Below the pieces are notes generated by a model. The model had not been told where the DNA came from and ran no database searches. It was given only the letters and a program-made list of their open reading frames with translations. Below, one piece after another: positions 18,057 through 26,308 of a stretch of DNA of 64,000 nucleotides (position 1 is the first letter of the stretch; each line of letters begins with the position of its first letter). Origin of the DNA: Legionella maceachernii (GTDB lineage: Bacteria; Pseudomonadota; Gammaproteobacteria; Legionellales; Legionellaceae). The stretch is from assembly GCF_900167045.1 (NCBI RefSeq), contig NZ_FUXJ01000015.1, positions 33,807 through 97,806 on the forward strand, given 5' to 3'. The translations under genes and the position numbers were made by a program.

Positions 18057-18439
18057 TTGATGTATTCGCGCATGGTGTTGATTACTTCATCAGCACCATA
18101 GCAAATTTCAGCCTTATATCCTCTTTCTCTCATTCGCTGAATAAACGCCTTCTGCTCAACAGTTGGTCTACCTATTTTAGACTTAACTTCAATAAATAAA
18201 CCATGATAACCGCCATTTGGCCATGCCATAAAAATATCACTAGCTCCTTTCAACACACCCATTCGCTTCATAATATAACCAGCATAATAAGTAGCTTTAC
18301 GCTCATTACCGATATGTAGCGTATGCTCAGCTATGAAAGGATGTTGTGCTCTTAGCCAGTCCATGGCTGCTATTTGTTCATTCGATTCGGTGTGGCGTTT
18401 TACCACGCTGCTCGATTCAACCATCCTTTTCTCGCCCAC
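18017..18439 (-). CDS. VRR-NUC domain nuclease
   Basis: This 140-residue protein carries the VRR-NUC fold: GASDIFMAWPNGGYHGLFIEVKS contains the metal-binding Asp and the Glu-Val-Lys active-site strand, followed by VEQKAFIQRMRERGYKAEICYG. Stand-alone phage VRR-NUC proteins are thought to act as Holliday-junction or flap nucleases. The start is probably GTG 18439; an ATG at 18424 is possible. It overlaps a small upstream ORF (18400-18525), suggesting translational coupling, and is convergent with ssb. Confidence 0.85.
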   Translation of the reverse strand: MGEKRMVESSSVVKRHTESNEQIAAMDWLRAQHPFIAEHTLHIGNERKATYYAGYIMKRMGVLKGASDIFMAWPNGGYHGLFIEVKSKIGRPTVEQKAFIQRMRERGYKAEICYGADEVINTMREYINYQGISSSSKPAS

Positions 18440-18525
18440 TCCATGGCAGGATTTGCCGCTAGTATTTCGATGTATCTATGTTCAGCACAGTCCCTTAATT
18501 GCTGGCGCAACAAAACTCCGTCCAT
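18400..18525 (-). CDS. Small phage ORF upstream of VRR-NUC
   Basis: A 41-codon ORF (MDGVLLRQQLRDCAEHRY..., ends WLNRAAW) overlaps the start of the VRR-NUC gene. It is amphipathic, with no recognised family. The overlap and compact charged composition suggest a translated leader or small phage protein. Confidence 0.35.
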   Translation of the reverse strand: MDGVLLRQQLRDCAEHRYIEILAANPAMEWARKGWLNRAAW

Positions 18526-18929
18526 GGAATTTGCTAAGCCAAAAATTATTCACCAATAAGCTATGGACAGTATATCACTTAAATTGATTAAAAAATTAGC
18601 TGAAAAAAGATAGCTTGATTATGAGTTGGTAAGTGGGAATTCTACTAATCGAGATTCGGATTTTCTTGCTGTGCCGAAGCGTTAATCAGCATTAATCGGT
18701 TATTCGGGACTCAGGAGCTTCAATGTTCTATTAAGCGGAATTCGTTTCAGTAAAGAAGGGAATCGAACCCTTATTCTTCTCAGCGAAGAGTCTCATTATC
18801 AGTGAGATGCCTAACCATTTGGCTTCTAAGTTACATGTTACAGACATGCTCTGGCAACGCAACAGTACTGCTGCTTAGGATCTAGGCTCCTAGCGGCCTT
18901 TCTCATACCATCAAGCTATCTAAAACGGA
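18526..18929. other. 404-bp region without protein genes, holding a tRNA-like structure
   Basis: Between the VRR-NUC block and the next minus-strand gene only one structured element is convincing, the tRNA-like sequence at 18748-18832. Next to it (18840-18915) the minus strand has a second tRNA-reminiscent stretch (TAGCTTGATGGTATGAG) without a TTCRA T-loop. The remaining bases look like ordinary AT-rich spacer. Confidence 0.4.
18748..18832 (-). tRNA. tRNA-like gene with long variable arm, anticodon GAT by fold; acceptor stem poor
   Basis: Read on the minus strand the sequence folds as a tRNA. The D-arm is GCC-AAATGGTTA-GGC. The anticodon stem TCTCA/TGAGA is perfect with loop CTGATAA (anticodon GAT, Ile). 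A 5-bp variable arm TCTTC-GCTGA-GAAGA follows, then a perfect T-arm AAGGG-TTCGATT-CCCTT. At 85 nt with a long variable arm it is class II, normally Leu/Ser/Tyr, not Ile. The 7-bp acceptor pairs poorly (AACTTAG against CTTTACT). It may be a decayed or noncanonical phage tRNA. Confidence 0.5.
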
Positions 18930-19241
18930 TTAAGCTGCTTGGACTGGGAATGCTTCCATAAGCATAGGATCAACATCTAATTCGTAAGTCCAGTTTGCTT
19001 GTTGAATCATGGCATCTACTAAGCGTAATTGCTTAGCAACATAATCAAATTCTGCGGTAACTTGAGATGCTGTTAATTTAGGGAAGTTAGCACTAAGCTC
19101 ATCCATGCCTTCATTTACTTTTACACGACTGGCACGGACTTCATAAAATACCTGGTTGTCTTTCAGTTTTTTAACGACTTCTAGTTTTTCAGCTAATTCT
19201 TTTCTGCGCAGTAATGCTTCCGCTAATTTAATCTTCATCAT
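18930..19241 (-). CDS. Small helical protein resembling the DIP1984/septicolysin family
   Basis: A 103-residue protein beginning MMKIKLAEALLRRKELAEKL, ending with a pattern of hydrophobic heptads (FDYVAKQLRLVDAMIQQANW). The K-L-A-E-A-L opening with a paired long helix at the end resembles the DIP1984 (septicolysin) family of two-helix proteins, whose role is poorly defined. AAGGAAG precedes the ATG pair. First of the string of minus-strand genes leading back into the tail region. Confidence 0.5.
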   Translation of the reverse strand: MMKIKLAEALLRRKELAEKLEVVKKLKDNQVFYEVRASRVKVNEGMDELSANFPKLTASQVTAEFDYVAKQLRLVDAMIQQANWTYELDVDPMLMEAFPVQAA

Positions 19242-19259
19242 TCTTCCTTAAAAATAAGC

Positions 19260-19385
19260 AGAGGCCACCTTGAAGACCTCGGATGCTCCTTGTACGTCTA
19301 GGTACATGAGTGAGGATAAATGGCTTATGACTTAAACAATTGGAGGACAATCCAATGAAATAGAGGTCAACAAGCCATTTAATCA
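19260..19385. ncRNA. Candidate structured RNA / relic leader
   Basis: This gap contains nested inverted repeats: AAATGGCTT (19318-19326) with AAGCCATTT (19372-19380), TGTAC-GTCTAG-GTACA (19291-19306), and GACCTC with GAGGTC. Inside the outer stem is a plus-strand copy of the leader TGGAGGACAATCCA followed by ATG AAA TAG, an immediate stop. The same leader starts real genes at 51576 and 52021. It may be a decoy or regulatory RNA, or a gene whose body was deleted. Confidence 0.35.
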
Positions 19386-19388
19386 GAA

Positions 19389-19577
19389 CTATTGTACAGG
19401 CGGTTGCTCAGAATTTGCAAGATTATCAGCATCTTCCTTCGCAATCTTTTCTTTCTGTAACTGAATTTGATAGTCAATTTCGTTTTTAGCACCATGTAAT
19501 ATAAATACTTGGTTGGTTGTTTGCGCAATTGAATTTTCTAATTCAGCTTTACGTCCGTTCAATTCATCTAAAGTCAT
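19389..19577 (-). CDS. Small coiled-coil phage protein
   Basis: A 62-residue, highly charged, helical protein (MTLDELNGRKAELENSIAQ..., LQKEKIAKEDADNL). A single coiled coil is predicted by the heptad pattern, and the tail SEQPPVQ looks flexible. AAGGAAG lies upstream of the ATG. It follows the tail-fibre genes and could be a small accessory or lysis-associated protein; no family is recognised. Confidence 0.55.
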   Translation of the reverse strand: MTLDELNGRKAELENSIAQTTNQVFILHGAKNEIDYQIQLQKEKIAKEDADNLANSEQPPVQ

Positions 19578-19586
19578 GTCTCTTCC

Positions 19587-20078
19587 TTAAGGTCTGTAGA
19601 TCCAATAGTTAATTACTGTACCCGTTCCAGGGTTGCCACTAAATGTTACAGTCAATGTATTCGCAGTACAAGCCGCTTGTAATACTGTAACATTATTTGT
19701 TCCATCATTAACCATCTGAACGCTAGCCAAGTCAGTAGCTAACACACCGGATATGGTAATAGCTTCCGCAGCTGCACCACCAACAGTAGTATATTGTGCC
19801 ATTGTAAGTAATGGAGAAGATTCAAGTGGAATCAGGCTCCAATTGGCTCCATTATGCTCTACTTGATACATGCCAGCTCTCTTTCTCGCACTTGGAGATG
19901 CTTGTGTAATTACAGGAACTATATCTCCTTGAGAAAATGAATAGCCTGCCTCAACTGAATGGTTTAAATAACCAGTAGCTAATACTTCTGCTACGGTGTC
20001 ATCGGTTAAAATGTAGTCAAACTTTGGCTCTACTCCTACCAAACCTGTTTGTCCGATTTGTATACTCTTGATTGGCAT
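19587..20078 (-). CDS. Phage virion or tail-tip protein of unknown fold
   Basis: A protein of 163 residues from ATG 20078, selected because GAGGAGCAAGGGAA precedes it; the longer frame begins inside the upstream gene. The start (MPIKSIQIGQTGLVGVEPKF) and the Ala/Thr/Gly-rich beta-like C-terminus (LTVTFSGNPGTGTVINYWIY) suggest a small surface protein of the virion. It sits at the end of the tail-fibre block. Confidence 0.6.
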   Translation of the reverse strand: MPIKSIQIGQTGLVGVEPKFDYILTDDTVAEVLATGYLNHSVEAGYSFSQGDIVPVITQASPSARKRAGMYQVEHNGANWSLIPLESSPLLTMAQYTTVGGAAAEAITISGVLATDLASVQMVNDGTNNVTVLQAACTANTLTVTFSGNPGTGTVINYWIYRP

Positions 20079-20091
20079 TTCCCTTGCTCCT

Positions 20092-20832
20092 CTAGTTTTG
20101 AATAAACTCTGTGACAATAATTATTCCAACACTACCAGCAGCACCAGCCGTATTAATCACCGCGCCTGTAGATTGGTTATAACTTCCGCGTCCTTGACCA
20201 CCTGAACCTGGACCTTGAGTAGATGATCCGAATAAACTTGAGGCTCCTGACCCGCTGACATTAAGTAATCCAGTGTAAGTACTTCCTGCTGTATTTAATG
20301 GATTAGAACCTCCTGGACTAAGACCCCAAGCCATCACTGTCGCTCCTACATTATTCGCATAGCTACTCCAACTCATACTCTGTATGCTTAAAATTAATAC
20401 GCCAGTCCCAATAGTATTGGTATTATTGGTCACAGTCTGAGAGCCAACGTTTGTAGAATTTAATGCAGAACCAACCCCTCCCGCAGCAGTCCAGTTACCA
20501 AAGACTGCATCACCTCCATTACCACCATTCGTTGGTGTAGAAGCACCTGCTGTACCCCCAGAACCTAAACTATAAGACAACGAGCTGCCCACTTGTGCAG
20601 CAGTCATCATAAATTTTAAATAATTACCAGCACCACCAGGTGCTGCGACACGGATTGCGCCTGAAGATGCTGTTAAAGATGTACCCCCAGAGCCGCCACC
20701 ACTGCCACACATTTCTACGATGATATATTTCATACTGGTAGTAGGGATGTACGTTCCTGATTGAACTGTAGCGTATCTCACTACATTCATTGAAAATTTA
20801 TCAATATTGTTAATTCCATTATTAGTAGCCAT
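20092..20832 (-). CDS. Glycine-rich tail-fibre tip/adhesin-like protein A
   Basis: A 246-residue protein with a short N-terminus (MATNNGINNIDKFS), a strand-rich start (YIIVEMCGSGGGSGG) and long Gly/Ser/Ala-rich runs containing repeated GG motifs. The layout Y-I-I-V-E-M-C-G-x-G-G-G, M-T-A-A-Q-V/I-G, S-L-S-Y matches glycine-rich domains of phage adhesins such as GpH/gp38-type tips that bind surface receptors. It is a clear paralogue of the next gene. N-terminal MATNN... is shared with other proteins of the block. Confidence 0.7.
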   Translation of the reverse strand: MATNNGINNIDKFSMNVVRYATVQSGTYIPTTSMKYIIVEMCGSGGGSGGTSLTASSGAIRVAAPGGAGNYLKFMMTAAQVGSSLSYSLGSGGTAGASTPTNGGNGGDAVFGNWTAAGGVGSALNSTNVGSQTVTNNTNTIGTGVLILSIQSMSWSSYANNVGATVMAWGLSPGGSNPLNTAGSTYTGLLNVSGSGASSLFGSSTQGPGSGGQGRGSYNQSTGAVINTAGAAGSVGIIIVTEFIQN

Positions 20833-20877
20833 ACTTAATCCTTACCAAGATCCCTTGACTTGAAACTGCGAACACTA

Positions 20878-21720
20878 TTATTGATATTCTGTTACGATAA
20901 TAATCCCTGCGACTCCCAAATTACCGCTAGCCTGCATACCTGCACCACCTGTACCACTGTAAGCACAAATTCCATAGCACCCATATCCATAACCGGAAGG
21001 TAGTGAACCATTTCCATTAGTAGCACCACCGCCACTAGCATTGGTCACAGAAGCAATATAATTTCCTGCTGGAACCGATAAGAAGTTAGTTCCTCCCTGG
21101 TGGATATTCATGATATAAACAGAACCCGTGCTAAATACGAAGCAACTACCAGAGTTTGCTCGGTTGCTAAGTATTAATGTTCCAGTTCCATTGGTGATTG
21201 TTCCTGATGAGCCGCCATTAGATTGAGTGGTTCCAGCAGCAGCTCCGGCACTTCCTGTGCCGCCGCTTGCCGTCCAAGAACCAAATGTGGTTGAACCACC
21301 TGTACCACCTGCGCCTGGAGACGCACCACCTACACCAGCAGATCCACCAGTCCCAACCGCATACGATAATGAAGCACCAATTTGTGCTGCCGTCATTTTG
21401 AATTTCACATACGCACCTGCACCACCAGGGCCACTTATAGCAATTGTTCCAGTGGTTGCGGTTGCTGCTCCTGAGCCTCCACCACCACCGCACATTTCTA
21501 CAATAATAAATTGCGTTCCAGCGGTAGGTGTATAAGTTCCAGAACCAGAAGTGAATCTTTGCACAGTTACAGTCCCAGCGAGTCCAGTAGGAGTAGCCCA
21601 GGCATTATCTCCCCGAAGGAATGTAGTAGTACTTGGCGTTCCTGTAGCACTAATTCCTGTTGAAGCAACCAAACCCGTACAGCCCGATAAGTTATTATTT
21701 AGCGCATTATTGGTCGCCAT
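20878..21720 (-). CDS. Glycine-rich tail-fibre tip/adhesin-like protein B
   Basis: A 280-residue paralogue of protein A. After the shared N-terminus (MATNNALNNNLSG) comes the module GLVASTG..ATGTPSTTTFLRGDNAW, also found in the larger fibre genes. A glycine-rich domain follows with FIIVEMCGGGGGSG, FKMTAAQIG and LSYAVGTGG, closing with GIIIVTEY. The tandem of two divergent receptor-binding-like proteins suggests a set of alternative or combined specificities. Confidence 0.72.
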   Translation of the reverse strand: MATNNALNNNLSGCTGLVASTGISATGTPSTTTFLRGDNAWATPTGLAGTVTVQRFTSGSGTYTPTAGTQFIIVEMCGGGGGSGAATATTGTIAISGPGGAGAYVKFKMTAAQIGASLSYAVGTGGSAGVGGASPGAGGTGGSTTFGSWTASGGTGSAGAAAGTTQSNGGSSGTITNGTGTLILSNRANSGSCFVFSTGSVYIMNIHQGGTNFLSVPAGNYIASVTNASGGGATNGNGSLPSGYGYGCYGICAYSGTGGAGMQASGNLGVAGIIIVTEYQ

Positions 21721-21729
21721 ATTTTCTCC

Positions 21730-22104
21730 TTAAATTGCATTAGGCCAATTCATTTCTGGAATTCCAGCCATAAAATTTTCAATATTAGGATTTTGAATAT
21801 CACCGCTTTGAGCTTTAGCCAGGTAATCGTAGGCATAGGTATAGACTAAGTCGCGCCATGCGATAAAGGTATTTGCTTCGGCTGTCCATTGAGAATTAGT
21901 ACTGTCCTTATATGATGCACAAGAAACACCGCTGCTGTATGACTTTTCAGCGGCTTTGTCATTAATTGCCATTTCTAAAGCGCGCGTGCAGTTGTCAATC
22001 ATACGTTGCGAAGCCCCCGCCTCCCAATCTGTCTGCCTTAGGTTGTATTGATCTTCTTCTTCAGGTGTTAATTCCACCTCAATGCCATCTACTATTTGTT
22101 TCAT
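21730..22104 (-). CDS. Tail-fibre accessory/assembly-type protein
   Basis: A 124-residue acidic protein: MKQIVDGIEVELTPEEEDQY at the start, a helical middle (NCTRALEMAINDKA), and FIAWRDLVYTYAYDYLAK followed by an ending around PEMNWPNAI. Small proteins with this arrangement lie between fibre genes in many phages and act as fibre chaperones or attachment proteins. That role is inferred from position and composition. Confidence 0.5.
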   Translation of the reverse strand: MKQIVDGIEVELTPEEEDQYNLRQTDWEAGASQRMIDNCTRALEMAINDKAAEKSYSSGVSCASYKDSTNSQWTAEANTFIAWRDLVYTYAYDYLAKAQSGDIQNPNIENFMAGIPEMNWPNAI

Positions 22105-22105
22105 G

Positions 22106-23053
22106 TTATTTCATCCCATAGATTTGTACCGTTCCACTTACAATAACTCCTGTAGACATAAAGATTCGAATAGCATTAACGGGCGAGCCAGGATCACGAA
22201 TTTGAAACCAATAATTCATCCCTGCGATAGTAGGAGTAGTATTAACATATTGTGTCATACCTACAGCAGTTGGACGGCTACCTGTTGTAAGAGAAAGGTT
22301 GGCAAGGACTAAAGAACCACCACAAACATTTGTTCCTATATTACTTAATGAACTAGAAAGTACAGCCGAAGTGAGAGTAGTAATATCACTACCTGCGGAT
22401 ACTGTTGCTCCTGTGTAAAAACAAGACTGTTGATAATAAGCCGGAGCAGTTGATAACCAGGATGATCCATTATTGATAGAGCCTTGAAACGCAAGAGTTG
22501 CTCCATTTGTTCCAGCAAATAACGAATCCCAAACAAGCATATAATTGGTATACCCTGTTAATCCGGTAAAGGTAATTGTAGCGCTGTTGCTTGCATTGGC
22601 AGTTCCTAATCGTACCCAATCTCTATCAGTAAGATAACTCACTGTGCCATCTGCATCTTGAAAAGTGACATTCCTAACGGCAGATGTATTCGCAAAATTA
22701 AAAGCGGTTACATGTTGATAGCCTGTTCCATTAACTAATAGCAATGGATTAGTCCCGTCTAGTGCTCCAAATAAAGTGATTTGATAGCTTCCTTTAGAAG
22801 CTAAATACATTCCAATATTAGGATCAGCACCAACGGCGGTTAATTGAGGGGGTTGTCCAGTAATCGAGTTAATAATATTCAAATTATTAACTGCTGATGT
22901 GACGGGGCTGAAACTAAACATACTATTAGCATTAACATCATAAAGGCCATTAATAACTCTAGGTGTTGTTAATGATGGGCTTAAATTTCCTGTGAATGCT
23001 CCCGTCCCAGATTGTCCACTTAAAGTAGTATTAACTGCATTATTGCTGACCAT
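22106..23053 (-). CDS. Short tail-fibre protein with shared N-terminal module
   Basis: A protein of 315 residues from ATG 23053 (AGGAATTTTT upstream); the longer frame starts inside the neighbour. N-terminus MVSNNAVNTTLSGQSGTGAF is related to the start of the next gene (MANANAINSPLLGTTGTGNF). The middle carries NSITGQPPQLTAVGADPN...YQHVTAFNF...FQDADGTVSYLTD, a module repeated in the 740-aa fibre gene. The C-terminus has a separate beta-rich domain. Predicted extracellular, trimeric fibre part. Confidence 0.62.
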   Translation of the reverse strand: MVSNNAVNTTLSGQSGTGAFTGNLSPSLTTPRVINGLYDVNANSMFSFSPVTSAVNNLNIINSITGQPPQLTAVGADPNIGMYLASKGSYQITLFGALDGTNPLLLVNGTGYQHVTAFNFANTSAVRNVTFQDADGTVSYLTDRDWVRLGTANASNSATITFTGLTGYTNYMLVWDSLFAGTNGATLAFQGSINNGSSWLSTAPAYYQQSCFYTGATVSAGSDITTLTSAVLSSSLSNIGTNVCGGSLVLANLSLTTGSRPTAVGMTQYVNTTPTIAGMNYWFQIRDPGSPVNAIRIFMSTGVIVSGTVQIYGMK

Positions 23054-23061
23054 AAAAATTC

Positions 23062-23628
23062 CTATACTATAGTTAATCCGGAAGATTGAGGTGCACCTAG
23101 AATTGCCCACTTTGTGTTTGCAACTACACATATTAATTCTAAAGAGTCCGTCCCAGCCTGAGAGGTAACACTACCTCCAGCCCCTACAGTAGATGTGGTT
23201 TGTCCTATTTGAATACTTTGACCTGCTGCTTGAGTAATTCTCCAGCCCCCCGTGTTAATTCCAATTACTGACAACACATCTCCAACAGCAGCGGTTGAAG
23301 GTAAAGTAAATGTCACTAATGCCGCATTATTGGCAATGTAACCATTATTTGTAGTCATTGATTGAGAAGTGCCAGTTACAACTGTATATGGAATGCTTCC
23401 AGAAGAAATAGTTTGCCAACTATTATCCCCTCTTAAGTAAGTTGTAGAACTAGGTGTTCCTGTTGCTGATAAGCCAGTTGAAGGGACGAGACCTGTACAG
23501 TTTGTTAGTGTTCCAGTGGCAGGCGTACCAAGGTTTGGAGCGTTTAAGCTTGGACTGTTCGAGCCTACAAAGTTTCCGGTTCCAGTGGTGCCCAATAAAG
23601 GGCTGTTAATCGCATTAGCATTAGCCAT
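23062..23628 (-). CDS. Short tail-fibre-like protein
   Basis: This 188-residue protein begins MANANAINSPLLGTTGTGNF, has a Pro/Thr-rich stretch (SPSLNAPNLGTPATG), and carries the fibre module GLVPSTGLSATGTPSS...YLRGDNSW. The C-terminal half is beta-rich (YTVVTGTSQSMTTNNGYIA) and matches the end of the 740-aa fibre gene (TSQSMT/TASQTMTANSGYN). It looks like a detached copy of that fibre's C-terminal module. Confidence 0.62.
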   Translation of the reverse strand: MANANAINSPLLGTTGTGNFVGSNSPSLNAPNLGTPATGTLTNCTGLVPSTGLSATGTPSSTTYLRGDNSWQTISSGSIPYTVVTGTSQSMTTNNGYIANNAALVTFTLPSTAAVGDVLSVIGINTGGWRITQAAGQSIQIGQTTSTVGAGGSVTSQAGTDSLELICVVANTKWAILGAPQSSGLTIV

Positions 23629-23639
23629 TTTCTAATCCT

Positions 23640-25862
23640 TTAGTTGGTTGTCCAGTTTCCTACAGCAGAGGTTGCAATCCATGTTGTATTAGCAGTGGTA
23701 CAAATAAGCCATAAAGCTGTATTTGCGTCATTAACACCTAAAAATCCTGATGCGCCTGTGGTTGTAGCGTTTGCTCCAATGCGTATCAACTGACCAGATC
23801 CTTGCGTCACAGTAAAAGGAAACAACGTATTGTTCATAATGAGGAGCATGTCCCCTACAGCCGAGGTTGCAGGAAGTGCAAGTGCAACCGTTGTGCTTGC
23901 AACGTTGTTGTAACCTGAATTGGCTGTCATGGTTTGAGACGCAGTTATATTTTGGAAACTTGTAATTCCAAGACTTGTTGTAGGTGCAGCAGCCCAAGTA
24001 TTGTCGCCTCGCAAATAAGTAGAGCTACTTGGTGTTCCTGTTGCAGCAACTCCTGTGGAAGGAACTAATCCAGTTCCGTTGGTTAAGGTAATTGATGCTG
24101 GAGTTCCCATAGCCAATCCGTTTGGTAAGGTGGTACTCAAACTTGGGAAACTTGCGCCATCTGAAACCAGTACGCTATTAGGGTTTAAGGGTAATCCTGA
24201 GACCGCATTGCCTGTAGCACTATAGTAAGCAAGCTGGTTAATTGTTCCTGGGTTAACTGTTCCATTAGCAGCAATGTCACTCAAGTATGCAACTGTACCA
24301 CCAGCATCTTGCCAGGCTACTGCTCTAGTAGCGGCAGAACTAGGATAGCTGAATATTGTCTGATGTTGATAAGCTGCGCCACTATAGAAAATTTGCTGGT
24401 TAACATTAGCAGTAGAGCCTACTACAAATGCACCATCTCCTTTAGGAAGTACAGTAATTTGAATATTTGGATCTGAACCAGCCGCAGATAACTGGACTGC
24501 TGTACCTGTGGCGCTATTAACCGTTTGAAGATAGTTAATTGCACTGGGCGTAGCATTCATTTTCCATACAGTGTTACCATTCGTATCGGTGATAATGCCA
24601 CCAGTTAACTTTAAGTTATTGAATGTGGGATTTGAAGTAGTCGCAATATCTTGAGGTAAGCTAAGAATAATATTGCCAGTCGGCGAAGAGGCAATCACCT
24701 GATTGACTGTACCCGTTATTGATTGTACTCCAATCGTGTTACTTGTATATTGCAAGTCCCATGAAGCAGCTGTAGTTCCTGCAACACCATTGTAAGTTAA
24801 TACCACTTGAGTAAATGGTTGCATTGTGACAATAGAGTTTGCACCAGAAGAGGAAACGAATAGAGCATTGGTTGAATCATTAATCAACCGATAGGATTGC
24901 CCATTTACTAGCGTTCCTACCGCTGGCATTGTTACATTCTGGAAATTTGTACCTGAAAATATGAATTGCTGAGGACTACTAACAGTTAATGTGGTTGTGC
25001 CTCCGGAATTCGTAATGAGTTGAGTTCCAGATAAGAAGCTATTAGCGGACATATTTGCACTAGCATCCCATCCAGCAAATGCTGTTGCAGTTGGCACGGT
25101 AGTTACTGCATTAACTCCAGTCCCGCCAAAAAGAATACCAATAAGAGTCGCTTGCCATATACCTGTAGTAATTGTTCCTAGAGTAATAATAGAACTTTGG
25201 CCAACGTAAGTTGATGCAATATCAATTACGGGATTTTGCCCACCAGTAGAGGTAATTCTATTAGCTACACCATTAACGCTTTTAACATTGCCGGAATCTA
25301 AGCTATCCACATAAGTTTTAATGGACAAAGCCGTTGCAAGATTAGTTGCACTAGCAGTTGCCATAGTGTTGTCGTTAATAATGGAGTCAATAACTACGGT
25401 ACTTTGAACTGTAAATGTTCCTGGTAAATTCAATGTGGCTGACAAACTTAAAACGGGATTTTCTGGATCAGTAGAATCAACATCAATCTGGTTGACTGTA
25501 CCTACTACACTTTGAACTCCAGTCTCAATCGCATCTACATACTGTTTATTTACCAAATCTGTAGGATTCACTGGAGCTGCGGCTACTTGACCTGAATCTA
25601 AAGCTGCTGTTCCTCCAGTAATTACTACCGCATTGGAATTTTGTACAGCCATTGTGCCTAGACCTAAATTGTCTCTAGCACCAGCTGCGGTCGTAGCTCC
25701 CGTACCGCCTTGATCAATAGCGACAACATAGCCTGGTGGCAATTCACCTGTATAGTTAAACTTTGTATTAATACCCAGGCGCAGACCGACAATAGTGTCG
25801 CCCACCTGGACATCCCCTCCATCCTGAAAGGTACTGAACTTCTGATCTGGAACTAAAGCCAT
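23640..25862 (-). CDS. Large tail fibre protein
   Basis: A protein of 740 residues from ATG 25862, which has AAGGAG seven bases upstream (an in-frame GTG is two codons earlier). Near the N-terminus GGTGATTAAGARDNLGLG is a well-known phage tail-fibre motif. The shaft is a long series of short beta segments. Near the end come QDAGGTVAYLSD, then GLVPSTGVAATGTPSS, YLRGDNTW and a C-terminal beta domain. Several of these modules recur in the smaller fibre genes downstream. It is likely the main host-contact fibre. Confidence 0.8.
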   Translation of the reverse strand: MALVPDQKFSTFQDGGDVQVGDTIVGLRLGINTKFNYTGELPPGYVVAIDQGGTGATTAAGARDNLGLGTMAVQNSNAVVITGGTAALDSGQVAAAPVNPTDLVNKQYVDAIETGVQSVVGTVNQIDVDSTDPENPVLSLSATLNLPGTFTVQSTVVIDSIINDNTMATASATNLATALSIKTYVDSLDSGNVKSVNGVANRITSTGGQNPVIDIASTYVGQSSIITLGTITTGIWQATLIGILFGGTGVNAVTTVPTATAFAGWDASANMSANSFLSGTQLITNSGGTTTLTVSSPQQFIFSGTNFQNVTMPAVGTLVNGQSYRLINDSTNALFVSSSGANSIVTMQPFTQVVLTYNGVAGTTAASWDLQYTSNTIGVQSITGTVNQVIASSPTGNIILSLPQDIATTSNPTFNNLKLTGGIITDTNGNTVWKMNATPSAINYLQTVNSATGTAVQLSAAGSDPNIQITVLPKGDGAFVVGSTANVNQQIFYSGAAYQHQTIFSYPSSAATRAVAWQDAGGTVAYLSDIAANGTVNPGTINQLAYYSATGNAVSGLPLNPNSVLVSDGASFPSLSTTLPNGLAMGTPASITLTNGTGLVPSTGVAATGTPSSSTYLRGDNTWAAAPTTSLGITSFQNITASQTMTANSGYNNVASTTVALALPATSAVGDMLLIMNNTLFPFTVTQGSGQLIRIGANATTTGASGFLGVNDANTALWLICTTANTTWIATSAVGNWTTN

Positions 25863-25895
25863 AACCACACTCCTTGTGATATTGGTTTGCTTTAC

Positions 25896-26294
25896 TTAGT
25901 TAGCTGGCAAAGCATAAAACATTACACAGATGTCCGTGTCTGCTTCTGCTGAGATGAAACTTAATACATCACCAGCATTAACTTGTCTTGCATAGTCTTT
26001 ATTTTGAACAATCATGTCTGAAGTAGTGGCTGCGAATGTTCCCCCAACTGGCACAGCTGCGGTGTCATTGTTAGCGCACCAGACTTGGCCTTCTGAGGTC
26101 GCATTGAAGACATCAACAATTGCTAGGAATTTATTAATTTGGTTCAATGGAGCACCAATTGAACCAGAACTTGGAACCGTAACCGTCTGTGCTGTATTAG
26201 CGGCTAAGGTGACATTGAATTTCTGATCGCTAAACTGCAATCCAAAACCGTTATATCCAGCAATGTCCTTCTGTAATTTGTATTGTGTAGTCAT
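25896..26294 (-). CDS. Small virion/decoration-like protein
   Basis: A 132-residue beta-rich protein (GLQFSDQKFNVTLAANTAQTV ..., VWCANNDTAAVPVGG, ...ICVMFYALPAN). The composition and position between the collar-domain protein and the main fibre suggest a structural role such as a fibre connector. No family recognised. Confidence 0.5.
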   Translation of the reverse strand: MTTQYKLQKDIAGYNGFGLQFSDQKFNVTLAANTAQTVTVPSSGSIGAPLNQINKFLAIVDVFNATSEGQVWCANNDTAAVPVGGTFAATTSDMIVQNKDYARQVNAGDVLSFISAEADTDICVMFYALPAN

Positions 26295-26308
26295 AATATT
26301 TCCTTATG

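Noticed and set aside
18545..18685. Plus-strand frame MDSISLKLIKKLAEKR, amber stop, then LDYELVSGN...AVPKR
   Set aside because: It suggested amber readthrough, but there is no ribosome binding site, no family and the region is upstream of a minus-strand gene.
18840..18915. Second tRNA-like segment beside the tRNA-like gene
   Set aside because: A D-arm-like stretch is present but there is no TTCRA T-loop and the anticodon loop would be eight bases; not supported as tRNA.
20878..21735. Several long antisense ORFs over the glycine-rich fibre genes
   Set aside because: They mirror the biased GGN/ACC composition of the real minus-strand genes and lack start signals; shadows only.
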